From: Lachnospiraceae oral taxon 107 str. F0167 | Lineage (GTDB): Bacteria; Bacillota; Clostridia; Lachnospirales; Lachnospiraceae | NCBI GenBank assembly: GCA_000209465.1 | Contig: GL890587.1 | Span: 78,032-142,031 of the forward strand | DNA length: 64,000 nt | Direction: 5' to 3' | Part shown: positions 17,751 to 26,859 of the stretch, piece by piece | How the letters are laid out: the number at the start of each line of letters is the position of its first letter | Position numbering within the stretch: position 1 is the first letter of the stretch | Notes under the pieces: model-generated | The model's database searches: none | What the model was told of the DNA's origin: nothing | Seen by the model: only the letters and a program-made list of their open reading frames with translations | Program-made: the position numbers and the translations under genes

Positions 17751-19645
17751 AAAAAAGCGGTTCTGTTACCATCTTTGTATGCCTGATATTTATTTGCATC
17801 AGTGCATTGATATGCGGACTTTTGGAGTCGGCAAGAACCTCAGGTGCGAGATTGTATTTACAGACTGCAGGAGACTCGGCAATAGATTCATTATTCAGCA
17901 GATATCATAGGGAACTATGGGATAATTATAAAATACTCGCATTAGAGAGCGAGAGTGATGAAAATATAAGCGAACTTATGCTTTCTTATATGCAGCCATA
18001 TATAGAAAACAGCGGAATGTACCGGATTCAAAATCCACAGATAAAGCTGAATAAAAAAATTAGTCTAAGTGACAATGGGGGAATGTATTTGGAGCAGGAA
18101 ATCATTGACTATATGAGTCTTGGAGTTTTTGAATCTGTATTTGACGGCTCTCCTGATGATTTGTGGAAAGATATAGAAGATGCTATGAGTATGGAGAAAA
18201 TTACCACCGACTACGGACTCGGTTCAAAAGAAGCCGTAGAGGTGGAAAAGGCATTAAAAAGGCTTTCCGAAAATATAGAAAAGCAGGAAGAGATAAGGTC
18301 TAAGATGAAGTCGGCAGTTAGTGCACAAAATATTTCAGAGATAAAAAAGCTGTGCAAGGATCTTAAAAGCACTCTGAAAAAAGTTCCGGATCTCATAAAA
18401 AAATATGAGAAAAAGGCTGACAGGATGTCTGAAAAAATAAGGGAAATAGAAAATAAAAATGCCGACAATATTTCAAAGCTTTCAGAAAGTAACAGGGAAT
18501 ATATAGATGGTGAGATATCAAAGTTTAAAGAATATGTGGATAAGGACAGTGAAAGAAGAATAGAGATTTCGGCTCTTGCAGGCTTAAGTGAAAGTATGAT
18601 ATCGGAGGTGGAGGAACTTGAGTCCGATATAGAAAGCCTGCAGGAGATGATGGAAGCCGAAGATGATGAGGAGCAGGATTATGATATCGGTGAGGCATGG
18701 AATAATCTTGGTTCAGGTATAGATGCGCTTACGGTAATGAGACTTAATTTTAAATATGGGATAGCGGATGAAGAAAAGGAAGAAAAGCTGAAGCAGGTAA
18801 AGGAACTCATATCGGACGGGATTTTTTCTTTGGTCATACCTGAAAACAGAGAGGTATCAAATAAGAGTATTAACAGATTGAGTCTGCCGTCAAATGCGAT
18901 TACAGGAGGTTATAGCGGCAGGAATCTTGCACAGAGACTTTTAGTAAATGAATATATGGGAACATATTTTGCCGACTTTACAGATGATATAGATACTCCG
19001 CTTTCCTATGAGCTCGAATATATATTAAACGGTGATACTTCCGACAGGATAAATCTTGAAAATGCAATCCTTAAAATACTGGCTATAAGAGAGGGGCTGA
19101 ATTATATGCATATAATATCAGATGCCTCAAAGATGCAAAGTGCACAGGAACTGGCGACAGTGATAAGCGGTGTTTTATGTTTGCCGCAGATTACTCTTCT
19201 TATAAAGTTTTTGATAATAGCGGTATGGGCATTGGTGGAGTCGGCAATAGATTTAAGATGCCTTTTATCCGGTGGAAAGGTGCCTTTAATAAAGAGTAGG
19301 GATGATTGGAGTGCCGATTTGGATTCCATATTTGATATTTTAAACAATAATTCTCTAAGAGAAAAAGAGGCATCATCAAGGGGGATAAACTATGAGGGAT
19401 ATTTGAAAATGCTTTTGTATATAGAAGAACCTGTAAAAAGAAATTTCAGGATGATGGATATAATGCAGTTAGATATATCAAGAAGTCAAAATGATTTTTT
19501 GATAAATGATATGGTATACGGCATTGAGGCGGATATAGGATGTGGTGCAAAAAGGCTGTTCAGTGAGATTTCCTTTTTCTCAGAGGAGTTTGTCGGACTT
19601 GACTCAGGTTATGATATGGCAGTCAAAGTCGAAAAAATATATTGA
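17747..19645 (+). CDS. DUF5702-like Tad-locus membrane protein
   Basis: A 632-aa protein starting at TTG 17747, overlapping the pilin stop by 4 bp. An N-terminal prepilin-like hydrophobic segment (K-K-S-G-S-V-T-I-F-V-C-L) is followed by A-R-T-S-G-A-R-L-Y-L-Q, then a long charged coiled-coil region (residues about 160-310) and a mostly helical C-terminal half with a hydrophobic stretch near residue 490. I recognise the N-terminus as DUF5702, which sits in Tad loci of Lachnospiraceae. It may act as a TadG-like pseudopilin or tip protein; this is inferred from position. Confidence 0.75.
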   Translation: MKKSGSVTIFVCLIFICISALICGLLESARTSGARLYLQTAGDSAIDSLFSRYHRELWDNYKILALESESDENISELMLSYMQPYIENSGMYRIQNPQIKLNKKISLSDNGGMYLEQEIIDYMSLGVFESVFDGSPDDLWKDIEDAMSMEKITTDYGLGSKEAVEVEKALKRLSENIEKQEEIRSKMKSAVSAQNISEIKKLCKDLKSTLKKVPDLIKKYEKKADRMSEKIREIENKNADNISKLSESNREYIDGEISKFKEYVDKDSERRIEISALAGLSESMISEVEELESDIESLQEMMEAEDDEEQDYDIGEAWNNLGSGIDALTVMRLNFKYGIADEEKEEKLKQVKELISDGIFSLVIPENREVSNKSINRLSLPSNAITGGYSGRNLAQRLLVNEYMGTYFADFTDDIDTPLSYELEYILNGDTSDRINLENAILKILAIREGLNYMHIISDASKMQSAQELATVISGVLCLPQITLLIKFLIIAVWALVESAIDLRCLLSGGKVPLIKSRDDWSADLDSIFDILNNNSLREKEASSRGINYEGYLKMLLYIEEPVKRNFRMMDIMQLDISRSQNDFLINDMVYGIEADIGCGAKRLFSEISFFSEEFVGLDSGYDMAVKVEKIY

Positions 19646-19658
19646 AGGGAGGTTTTGT

Positions 19659-20534
19659 ATGTCCTCTTATAATAAAAATTTTAGAAATAAAAAAATGAAA
19701 GCTCTCCAAGCATGCAGGTATAAGAGGACTCACAAAGCCTCTCTCAGTATAGAGGCGGCTATGTGCTTTTGCCTTTTTATTATAGCTATGGCAATACTTA
19801 TAATGCCTTTTGATATGATGAATACCGATAGAAAGATAAGAGGTTTAACAGAGGCTATATGTAAGGATGCCTGCCAATATGCCTATACTTATTACAGATT
19901 GCAGGGGAAAAGAGAAGAAAGCGGTGAAAATTATGACCATAGTGCTATGGAAAATATAAAGGGTGTGTTTATAGGGGGAGCCGTCGGAAGTTTTGCGGTT
20001 TCCAGGATAAATGCCGATATAAAGGATAAAAATATAAAAAATATAAGCGGTATTTTATCATCCTGTATGTCTGACGGGGAAACTATATGCATAAGGATTG
20101 ATTATAAATATTCACTGCCCATAGGAATACTCGGTAAAAACAGTATTGATCAGACTGTAATAGCTTCAAGAAGAGCGTGGATAGGTGCTGATGGTGGAAA
20201 GTCCGGTGAATCGGGGATAAATGATGATGAGTATGTATATATAGGCAAAAATGCGACAAGATATCATATAGATAGGAGATGCCATTATCTTTATAATGAT
20301 TTGCAGTCGGCGTCTTTTTCATCTGTGGAGAGCCTTAGAAATGATAACGGTGCGAGGTATCATGCCTGTGAGAGATGTGGAAGTCAAGGCGGTACAACAG
20401 TTTATATAATGCCATCAGGTACAAGATATCACTTTGATCCCGATTGCAATGCCATTATTGCCTATGTACAAAGGGTAAAGCGTTCAGAGGTGGAGCATCT
20501 GGGAGTCTGCTCTTATTGTGGAGGTAGCCATTGA
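19659..20534 (+). CDS. TadE-like pseudopilin with two C-terminal Cys/His modules
   Basis: ATG 19659 has GAAGGGAGG upstream and gives 291 aa. Residues about 25-50 are a TadE-type helix after K-A-S-L-S-I-E-A-A. The C-terminal 100 residues hold two tandem copies of a module: R-Y-H-I-D-R-R-C ending in C-E-R-C, and R-Y-H-F-D-P-D-C ending in C-S-Y-C. The spacing Y-H-x-x-x-x-C plus a later C-x-x-C suggests a small metal-binding or disulfide-linked fold facing outside the membrane. It is translationally coupled to the next gene (TTGA overlap). Confidence 0.78.
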   Translation: MSSYNKNFRNKKMKALQACRYKRTHKASLSIEAAMCFCLFIIAMAILIMPFDMMNTDRKIRGLTEAICKDACQYAYTYYRLQGKREESGENYDHSAMENIKGVFIGGAVGSFAVSRINADIKDKNIKNISGILSSCMSDGETICIRIDYKYSLPIGILGKNSIDQTVIASRRAWIGADGGKSGESGINDDEYVYIGKNATRYHIDRRCHYLYNDLQSASFSSVESLRNDNGARYHACERCGSQGGTTVYIMPSGTRYHFDPDCNAIIAYVQRVKRSEVEHLGVCSYCGGSH

Positions 20535-20980
20535 AAATTGAAATTTTGGAAAAAGCGGTTTTAATAATATTCTTATTGATCTTTACTTATCAGGATATAA
20601 GAAAAAAAGAAATATATACATTCGGATTGATACTGTTTTATATAGCTGTTACGGGTATGCAGATATATAAGCTTTTATCGGGAAGTTATATAGATATTAA
20701 GGATATTTTCTTTGGTGTTTTTAGCGGTGCTTTATTATTTGTGCCTTCAAGGCTGAATATTTTAGGAGAGGGTGATGCTTTTGTCTTTATGGGAACAGGA
20801 GCTGTTCTTGGATTTAAAAGGAATTTAATGCTGTTTTTTATATCCGTTTTTATAATATCCATATATGCACTTTTTATGAGTATCTATTGTATGGTGAAAA
20901 AAAGAAAAATAAAGGGAATGAAAGTGGCAATGCTTCCGTTTATAACTATGGCAAATTGCATTATATGGTTTTATATATGA
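20531..20980 (+). CDS. second A24-family prepilin peptidase-like protein
   Basis: A 149-aa polytopic protein beginning at TTG 20531, which overlaps the previous stop. The first aspartate lies in T-Y-Q-D-I near residue 21 and the G-x-G-D motif is present as L-G-E-G-D-A-F near residue 83, so both catalytic aspartates are kept. This is the second A24 gene of the operon; the two may process different prepilins, such as Flp versus the pseudopilins encoded on each side of this gene. The 3' end overlaps the next gene (ATGA). Confidence 0.78.
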   Translation: MKIEILEKAVLIIFLLIFTYQDIRKKEIYTFGLILFYIAVTGMQIYKLLSGSYIDIKDIFFGVFSGALLFVPSRLNILGEGDAFVFMGTGAVLGFKRNLMLFFISVFIISIYALFMSIYCMVKKRKIKGMKVAMLPFITMANCIIWFYI

Positions 20981-21366
20981 AGAAAAGACTGAGAGCAAGT
21001 TTTACTGTAGAAATAACATATATTATATTTTTTATCTTTCTTGGTATTGCCTTTATAATCGGCTACAGTATAGATAAGCATACAGAGGTGGTAAATAATG
21101 TAGAGATGCATTTATTACTTGAGAGACTGGCACATGATGAGAAAAATATGGGATATGATAAGGAAAGATTAAAGGCTTTGCCTGAGCTAAAGGGCAATGA
21201 GTCGGTAAGAATAGAGGAGAAGAGATTTTTAGTTGAGGCAGTGAAGGGTAATCAGAGTATTACAGTGGCTATATATAATCCGGAGAGTTATATAAGGGCG
21301 ACTACCGCATTGGAGGGGATATATGAAAGACTTAAAGGTAAGTTATCAGAGGAATCTGAAGAGTAA
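20977..21366 (+). CDS. TadE/pseudopilin-like small membrane protein
   Basis: ATG 20977 overlaps the preceding stop by 4 bp and gives 129 aa. The start R-A-S-F-T-V-E-I-T-Y followed by a hydrophobic helix is a prepilin-like N-terminus with the +5 glutamate; the remainder is charged and helical. No named family is evident. Likely a minor pilin processed by one of the two A24 peptidases. The 3' end overlaps the FHA gene by 44 bp. Confidence 0.68.
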   Translation: MKKRLRASFTVEITYIIFFIFLGIAFIIGYSIDKHTEVVNNVEMHLLLERLAHDEKNMGYDKERLKALPELKGNESVRIEEKRFLVEAVKGNQSITVAIYNPESYIRATTALEGIYERLKGKLSEESEE

Positions 21367-22459
21367 TTGGCTTATATTTGAGCCCGAAGAAAGCTTTTTG
21401 TCCGAGCTTTCAAATAAATATGCCTTTGAAATGGGTATGATAGAGCATAATAATATAAAGGGATTTCTAAGACCGGATATAAAAAGAGTGAACTCAAAAG
21501 TAAATATATGCTATGATATCAGCTCATTACAGCCGCTATCAAGAGTTTTTGAAGTAAGGGCATTAGGCATAGAAGAGATAAAGTCATTTATTATAGAGAT
21601 AATGAGCGCTACAAAAGCATTGGAGGAATTTTTACTCGAAGCCTCATCAATAGTGCTTGATCCCGAATATATTTTTTCTGATTTGGATTTTAAAAGATTT
21701 TCATTTATATATATCCCAAGAAACGAAGATAATAGGGAAGAAATAAAATCATTATTGGAGAGTATTCTAAATAACATAAATAAAGAAGATAAAGACTGTC
21801 TGATAATGCTTTATGGAATGCTAAAGGAATGTCGGAGAAGGGATTTTACTATAAATGATTTGGAGTATATACCTGATTACAGCTTACAAAAAGATATGGT
21901 AAACTGCGAGGAGGAGATTATTGAAAGTAATGCAGATGAGAGTGTATTAAATGATAAAAAGAAAAAGCAATTTAATATTTTCGGAGGGATTTTTAAAGGG
22001 AATAAGCAAAAAGAACAAAATGATGAGGAAGAGTTTTTAGAAAAGGTATTTAAAGGATATGAGCCCGGAGTGAAATCAGCCTGCTTAAATGAGGAAAGAA
22101 GAGTATTTGAAATAAAAGATGAGGAGATTTCCAATACGGTCTTATTGACAGATAAAAGGATAAAAAATTCAGGCAGAATACTAAGAAGCACCAACGGTAT
22201 GGAAGATATAGAAATCGGATATCTGCCTTTTATTATAGGTAAGCAGGATAGGATATGTGACTATGTATTGGATGCAGAGGGAGTAAGCAGGCTACATTTG
22301 CAGTTTTTTGAGAAGGAGAATACACTATATGTCAGAGATTTGAATTCAAGAAACGGAACATATATAAACGGAAAAAAGCTTGAAAATGAAGAGAATATGG
22401 AAATGAATAACGGCGATAATATAAATATCTGCGGCATAAATTATAGATTGGAAATATAA
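21323..22459 (+). CDS. DUF6382-like and FHA domain protein
   Basis: Last gene of the Tad operon, 378 aa. The N-terminal 190 residues resemble DUF6382, the middle is a charged linker with K-K-K-K, and the C-terminal 80 residues are an FHA domain with G-V-S-R-L-H-L-Q and the N-S-R-N-G-T-Y-I-N-G core that binds phosphothreonine. No Ser/Thr kinase gene is in the window. It may link pilus activity to protein phosphorylation; that is inference. The start overlaps the upstream ORF by 44 bp. Confidence 0.84.
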   Translation: MKDLKVSYQRNLKSNWLIFEPEESFLSELSNKYAFEMGMIEHNNIKGFLRPDIKRVNSKVNICYDISSLQPLSRVFEVRALGIEEIKSFIIEIMSATKALEEFLLEASSIVLDPEYIFSDLDFKRFSFIYIPRNEDNREEIKSLLESILNNINKEDKDCLIMLYGMLKECRRRDFTINDLEYIPDYSLQKDMVNCEEEIIESNADESVLNDKKKKQFNIFGGIFKGNKQKEQNDEEEFLEKVFKGYEPGVKSACLNEERRVFEIKDEEISNTVLLTDKRIKNSGRILRSTNGMEDIEIGYLPFIIGKQDRICDYVLDAEGVSRLHLQFFEKENTLYVRDLNSRNGTYINGKKLENEENMEMNNGDNINICGINYRLEI

Positions 22460-22569
22460 AGTAGCTTATAAAAGTATTTTTTGATAATAGAAGGTATTAA
22501 AAAATATTAAAGAAAAGGAAGCCTTATCACTTGATGAATTTGAAAATATAATTAAATAAAAAGAATAAG

Positions 22570-22617
22570 AAACTCACAATCTGTTATACTTACAGCTTAA
22601 ACGGATTGTGAGTTTTT
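22570..22617 (+). terminator. terminator of the Tad operon
   Basis: Perfect 12-bp stem (22570-22581 with 22604-22615) running into T's. Confidence 0.9.
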
Positions 22618-22870
22618 ATATATAAAATCTTTTGGCATCAAGCTGCACTCACTGTTTTTTTGATGCATAAATATGTTTTTGAAGGTTTGTAAACAGAGTT
22701 TAGAGCTTTTGTATATAAGAATAAAAAGAAGCCGGTGCAGATGGAGGTATTTATAAATATGCTTGATAGTTTTTGTATCTGTGATATACTTTATAAAAAT
22801 TTGATATCTGCTTAAGAAGCGGCGGTTTTACTTATGCAAAGTACACAGATATTATATATAGGAGAATGCA
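22618..22870 (+). other. intergenic DNA before sortase
   Basis: Together with 22460-22569 this makes a gap of about 410 bases. I see only the terminator, a short GCATCAA/TTGATGC repeat near 22634-22663 and no convincing gene. A short reading frame at 22500-22560 (E-K-E-A-L-S-L-D-E-F-E) lacks a start and may be a gene remnant. Confidence 0.4.
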
Positions 22871-23632
22871 GTGAGAGAAAAAATAAGAATAATACTATGC
22901 TGTATATTTTTAGCAATAGCAATATATGCGGCTTATAATATAATAAAGATACAAAGCGAATATAAAAAAAGTGTTGATGCCTATAAAAAATTAGATAATT
23001 ACACCATAGAGCAGACAACATCCGAAACAAGCGGGGAAAGTGAAGAAGAGCCAGTTAAAGAAAAGCCCTATCCGGAAGTGGATTTTGCCGGATTAAAGTC
23101 CGTAAACAGTGATGTTATAGGTTGGATATATGTACCGGATACGGAGATAAATTATCCAATAGTTCATACCTCAGACAATGATTATTATCTTGATCATCTG
23201 GTTGACAGAACACAAAATCCTGCAGGTGCAATATTTTTAGATACAAGAAATCCAAGTGATTTCAGTGATTTGCACAGTATAATATACGGACATCATATGA
23301 AAAACGGAAGTATGTTCGCAGCACTTAAGGGATATAAAAAGCAGGATTTTTTTGACGGACATAAGACGGGATATTTAATAACACAGGATGCAGCCTATAG
23401 TATTGATTTTTTTGCAGGCCATGTGGCAAATGTGGAGGAAAATGCGTGGCAGCTTGACTTTGATAGTGCAGAGGATTTTAGTAATTGGATAAAATCTCTG
23501 AAGGATATTTCTGCATTCAAATCAGATATAGAGCCGCAGTACGGAGATAGAATATTTACACTTTCCACCTGTAGTTACGAGTTTGATGATGCGAGATTTG
23601 TACTTAGCGGTAAGCTTACAAAGATTGAATAA
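22871..23632 (+). CDS. srtB: class B sortase
   Basis: Membrane-anchored transpeptidase that attaches secreted proteins to the cell wall. An N-terminal membrane helix (residues 5-25) precedes the sortase domain. The catalytic His is in Y-G-H-H-M-K-N-G-S-M-F and the catalytic Cys in T-L-S-T-C-S-Y-E-F, both typical of class B; the Arg follows in D-D-A-R-F. GTG 22871 is supported by GGAG at 22861-22864. No sorting-signal substrate is encoded next to it; it could serve the pilus locus or another surface protein. Confidence 0.93.
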   Translation: MREKIRIILCCIFLAIAIYAAYNIIKIQSEYKKSVDAYKKLDNYTIEQTTSETSGESEEEPVKEKPYPEVDFAGLKSVNSDVIGWIYVPDTEINYPIVHTSDNDYYLDHLVDRTQNPAGAIFLDTRNPSDFSDLHSIIYGHHMKNGSMFAALKGYKKQDFFDGHKTGYLITQDAAYSIDFFAGHVANVEENAWQLDFDSAEDFSNWIKSLKDISAFKSDIEPQYGDRIFTLSTCSYEFDDARFVLSGKLTKIE

Positions 23633-23679
23633 AGACGGTATATAAAAGCTTTATAAAAATATCAAAAACATTTAAAATA

Positions 23680-23718
23680 AAAATGGTCTTGAACATAACA
23701 GTTCTTGACCATTTTTTT
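23680..23718 (+). terminator. terminator after sortase
   Basis: AAAATGGTC (23680-23688) pairs with GACCATTTT (23707-23715), with an inner GAAC/GTTC extension, then eight T's. Confidence 0.9.
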
Positions 23719-23786
23719 TAAAAGTGTTACTATAAGTTAATTCATACTAAATAAGTAGGAATAAAGGAATAAGAGAAGAGGGATTT

Positions 23787-25040
23787 ATGGATATATTAAA
23801 CGAAGCAAAAAAGATACATAAAATTTTGGTGGAACTTAGAAGGGATTTTCATTTGCATCCGGAACTTAGTATGAAAGAGTACCGTACAGCTACAAGAATC
23901 GAGGAAGAGCTGGATAAACTTGGTATAGAGCATTACAGAAGTACTGAAACCGGAGTTATAGGTCTTATAAGAGGAACAGGAGAGTCACAGCCTGCAAAAA
24001 AGAGCGGTGTTGATGAAGCTGACAGTAATACAGGGCATCAAAACAGCACCAGAGAAGGTAAAGACAGAGTGGTGGCGCTTCGAGCAGATATAGATGCACT
24101 ACCGATACTTGAGAAGGATGACAGGGCTTATTGCTCAAAAACTGAAGGAATAATGCATGCCTGCGGTCATGATGTACATAATGCATCACTTCTTGGAGCG
24201 GCTATAATACTTGCAAATAACAGTGATAAATTTGCAGGATGTGTAAAACTTATTTTTCAGCCGGGAGAAGAGATAGGAGCAGGTGCCCAGACAATGATAA
24301 AAAACGGTGAAGTAAAGGGTGTGGAAAGAATCTTCGGTCTGCATGTGGCACCGGATTTAAGATGTGGTGAGGTAGGAATTACAACAGGTATAAACAATGC
24401 CTCTGTAGATCATTTCAGAATAGAAATAGAGGGCAAGGCTACACATGTATCCACACCTCATCTTGGCATTGATGCTTTATATATAGCTGCTCAAATTGTA
24501 GTGGCATTGCAGGGTATTGTTACAAGAACCACATCGCCCATAGATCCTGTAGTTATAGGAGTGGGTATATTACATGCCGGAACATCTTATAATATTGTTT
24601 CGGGAAGCGGTATTATAGAGGGAACCACAAGAACCACCTCAACAAAAACCAGACAGGAAGTAAAGGAGAAGGTGGAAAGAACCGCAAAAAACATTGCGGA
24701 AATTTATGGAGGAAATGCCGAAGTTATTTGGACAGATTATACATCACCTCTAATAAATGATGAGAAAGTATCAAGTGAAGTTAGAGAGATTATCGGAGAT
24801 ATTTTGGGAGAAAATGCCGCAAAAACAAGACCTATATCACTTGGAGGAGATAATTTTGCAGAATTTATCTTGGAAATTCCGGGTGCTTATGCATATCTTG
24901 GAACTTCAAATGAAGCTATACCAAATAGCCTAAGACAGATACATAATGAGGGCTTTGATATAGATGAAAATGCCTTGGATATAGGTGCGGCTCTATATGC
25001 CGAATATGCATTGAGATGGTTAAATGCAAGTTTTAAATAA
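23787..25040 (+). CDS. M20 family metallopeptidase / amidohydrolase
   Basis: Di-metal amidohydrolase of the M20D group (IAA-amino acid and N-acyl-amino acid hydrolases). Metal-binding motifs are visible: H-A-C-G-H-D-V-H-N-A near residue 125 and the catalytic glutamates in F-Q-P-G-E-E. A hydrophilic insert of about 30 residues (about residues 65-96, rich in Gly, Ser, Lys and Asp) precedes the A-L-R-A-D-I-D-A-L-P motif and is unusual for the family. The gene stands alone. The substrate is not predictable. Confidence 0.9.
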   Translation: MDILNEAKKIHKILVELRRDFHLHPELSMKEYRTATRIEEELDKLGIEHYRSTETGVIGLIRGTGESQPAKKSGVDEADSNTGHQNSTREGKDRVVALRADIDALPILEKDDRAYCSKTEGIMHACGHDVHNASLLGAAIILANNSDKFAGCVKLIFQPGEEIGAGAQTMIKNGEVKGVERIFGLHVAPDLRCGEVGITTGINNASVDHFRIEIEGKATHVSTPHLGIDALYIAAQIVVALQGIVTRTTSPIDPVVIGVGILHAGTSYNIVSGSGIIEGTTRTTSTKTRQEVKEKVERTAKNIAEIYGGNAEVIWTDYTSPLINDEKVSSEVREIIGDILGENAAKTRPISLGGDNFAEFILEIPGAYAYLGTSNEAIPNSLRQIHNEGFDIDENALDIGAALYAEYALRWLNASFK

Positions 25041-25136
25041 AAAAATGTGCGATTTTCAAATATAAAGTTTCTATAATGAGCATATTATCAAATTATTAAA
25101 GAAAACTTACAAAAATATGACAAATGAAATATATTA

Positions 25137-25165
25137 TTGACATTTTGTTTTCCAATGAATATAAT
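25137..25165 (+). promoter_or_regulatory. consensus sigma-A promoter for the wall hydrolase
   Basis: TTGACA (25137-25142) and TATAAT (25160-25165) with a 17-bp spacer, 39 bp before the start codon. A perfect match to consensus. Confidence 0.85.
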
Positions 25166-25203
25166 GCAAAAAATTAACACTTTTGTTAAGAAGGAGAGAC
25201 TTT

Positions 25204-25959
25204 ATGCCAAGAATAACATCGCTTCTGAAATCCCTTTGTGGTAAGATCATGGCTATACCGATGAGACTTACAAAGAAGATGTACAGACAGATGGCATTAC
25301 TTACAATAGGTGGTGCAGTCATAAGTGTGTTTGCATTTTCAAGTACAGGGTTTGCAGGAAGCGGAAAAAATGCTGTCAGTGCTGCGGTCATAAGTTCTTC
25401 TGAAGATAATATTTCAGAAGACGAGACGGAGGACGAGACGAGCGATATTTTGGATAATGCCGGATTAAATAATTCAACTGTAGAGGAAGAAACTATACAT
25501 TTGCCCCGAGTGGAGCAAAAGGAGACCGGAAAAGAGAAGATGGAAAGACTTCTTGAAGAAAGAAGGGTTGCACTTGGTTTACCTTCACTTACAGTAGAGG
25601 ATTATAATAATCTGCTAAGAATTGTAGAAGCCGAAGTAGGCGATAATGATGTTTATGGTAGAACAATAGTAGCCAATGTGGTTATAAACAGAGTTCGATC
25701 AAGTAAATTTGAAAACACTATAACTGAAGTTATATTCAGTAAAGGTCAGTTTTCGCCTATAAGGGATAAGAGGTTTTTTAAAGTTAAGGTAAGTGAAGCT
25801 ACCATCAAAGGGGTGAATAATGCCCTGATGGGAGAAGACTATTCGCATGGTGCCCTATATTTTATGGATAGGGCTTATTCGACGAGGCGTGCGGTAGCAT
25901 GGTTTGATTCATCACTGACATATCTGTTTTCTCATGGTGGTCATGAGTATTTTAAATAA
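25204..25959 (+). CDS. secreted SleB-type cell wall hydrolase
   Basis: ATG 25204 follows AAGAAGGAGAG at a good distance; TTG 25183 overlaps that site and is rejected. The 251-aa product has a basic N-terminus and a hydrophobic export segment (about residues 28-52), an acidic Ser/Glu/Asp-rich linker, and a C-terminal Hydrolase_2 domain (about residues 130-251) with V-E-A-E-V-G, containing the catalytic Glu, and A-N-V-V-I-N-R-V. The family cleaves peptidoglycan as a lytic transglycosylase or amidase. A role in growth or spore cortex cannot be separated here. Confidence 0.88.
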   Translation: MPRITSLLKSLCGKIMAIPMRLTKKMYRQMALLTIGGAVISVFAFSSTGFAGSGKNAVSAAVISSSEDNISEDETEDETSDILDNAGLNNSTVEEETIHLPRVEQKETGKEKMERLLEERRVALGLPSLTVEDYNNLLRIVEAEVGDNDVYGRTIVANVVINRVRSSKFENTITEVIFSKGQFSPIRDKRFFKVKVSEATIKGVNNALMGEDYSHGALYFMDRAYSTRRAVAWFDSSLTYLFSHGGHEYFK

Positions 25960-26054
25960 TTGGTCATAAGTATTTACATAATACATATGATTATTTTGCT
26001 AATACAGTTTTACACAATTTATAAAAGTTTGAACGACCTATAGTTTTATATACA

Positions 26055-26087
26055 CTCAAAAAGGCTTTAAGATAAAGCTTTTTTGAG
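26055..26087 (+). terminator. terminator after the wall hydrolase
   Basis: CTCAAAAAGGCTTT (26055-26068) pairs with 26074-26087 over 14 bp with one wobble, containing its own T run. Confidence 0.8.
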
Positions 26088-26145
26088 GCGTGATATAAAG
26101 CTTATTTAGGGAGTGAATTTTTTCGGTAAAACCAAAAAAAAGTGC

Positions 26146-26174
26146 TTGACATTATAATCTCACTCATATATAAT
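26146..26174 (+). promoter_or_regulatory. promoter of the tRNA cluster
   Basis: TTGACA (26146-26151) and TATAAT (26169-26174), 17-bp spacer, about 45 bp before the first tRNA. Consensus strength fits a stable RNA operon. Confidence 0.88.
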
Positions 26175-26217
26175 GCTGTATGTGTCTGAGAGAGACATAG
26201 CAAAAAGAAAAGATTAA

Positions 26218-26292
26218 CGGGGTGTGGCTCAGTTTGGCTAGAGTACCTGGTTTGGGACCAGGGGGTCGCAGGTTCGAATCCTGTCACCCCGA
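26218..26292 (+). tRNA. tRNA-Pro (TGG)
   Basis: Acceptor arms CGGGGTG and CACCCCG, anticodon stem CCTGG/CCAGG with loop TTTGGGA (anticodon TGG), T-loop GGTTCGAATCC. No CCA is encoded. Confidence 0.95.
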
Positions 26293-26318
26293 TTTATCTT
26301 CTTAAAAATAAAATATTT

Positions 26319-26392
26319 GAGTCTGTAGCTCAGCTGGATAGAGCATCGGCCTTCTAAGCCGAGGGTCAGGGGTTCGAATCCCTTCAGGCTCA
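26319..26392 (+). tRNA. tRNA-Arg (TCT)
   Basis: Acceptor arms GAGTCTG and CAGGCTC (one wobble), anticodon stem TCGGC/GCCGA with loop CTTCTAA (anticodon TCT), standard T-arm. Confidence 0.95.
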
Positions 26393-26399
26393 TTGATTT

Positions 26400-26470
26400 G
26401 CAGGTGTAGTTCAATGGTAGAACATCAGCCTTCCAAGCTGAATACGTGGGTTCGATTCCCATCACCTGCT
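26400..26470 (+). tRNA. tRNA-Gly (TCC)
   Basis: Acceptor arms GCAGGTG and CACCTGC, anticodon loop CTTCCAA (anticodon TCC), T-loop GGTTCGATTCC. 71 nt. Confidence 0.95.
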
Positions 26471-26493
26471 TTTTATCATAATATATATGATAT

Positions 26494-26568
<75 letters not shown>

Positions 26569-26575
26569 CTTTTAT

Positions 26576-26647
26576 TGGGTCATCGCCAAGCGGTAAGGCA
26601 CAGGACTTTGACTCCTGCATTCGCTGGTTCAAATCCAGCTGGCCCAG
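26576..26647 (+). tRNA. tRNA-Gln (TTG)
   Basis: Acceptor arms TGGGTCA and TGGCCCA (one wobble), anticodon loop CTTTGAC (anticodon TTG), T-loop GGTTCAAATCC. Confidence 0.95.
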
Positions 26648-26664
26648 TTTTGTCGGTTCAAGTG

Positions 26665-26690
26665 ATAACACCTGAGGGGTGTTATTTTTA
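26665..26690 (+). terminator. terminator of the tRNA cluster
   Basis: ATAACACC (26665-26672) pairs with GGTGTTAT (26678-26685), followed by T's. Five bases of loop. Confidence 0.85.
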
Positions 26691-26721
26691 AAATAAGCAT
26701 TTATTCTTTAGGAGGTGTGTT

Positions 26722-26850
26722 ATGGACATTATGCCAATTTTTGCCGGTATTGTGGGACTGGTAATAGTAGTAGCAGTTGCAGTATCTGCCGGTACGATGG
26801 GTGCTGTATTCGGTGTTATAGCAGACGATGATGAGGATGATGAGTTCTAA
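26722..26850 (+). CDS. 42-aa membrane peptide with acidic tail
   Basis: ATG 26722 follows a strong AGGAGG (26710-26715). The product is one long hydrophobic helix, rich in Val, Ala and Gly (residues about 5-32), with a tail of nine consecutive Asp/Glu residues before a final Phe. It has its own terminator directly after the stop. I do not recognise a family. Codon use and the good signals make it a likely real gene; it could be a small membrane regulator or an envelope stress peptide, but no function is claimed. Confidence 0.7.
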   Translation: MDIMPIFAGIVGLVIVVAVAVSAGTMGAVFGVIADDDEDDEF

Positions 26851-26859
26851 GAGCAAAAG

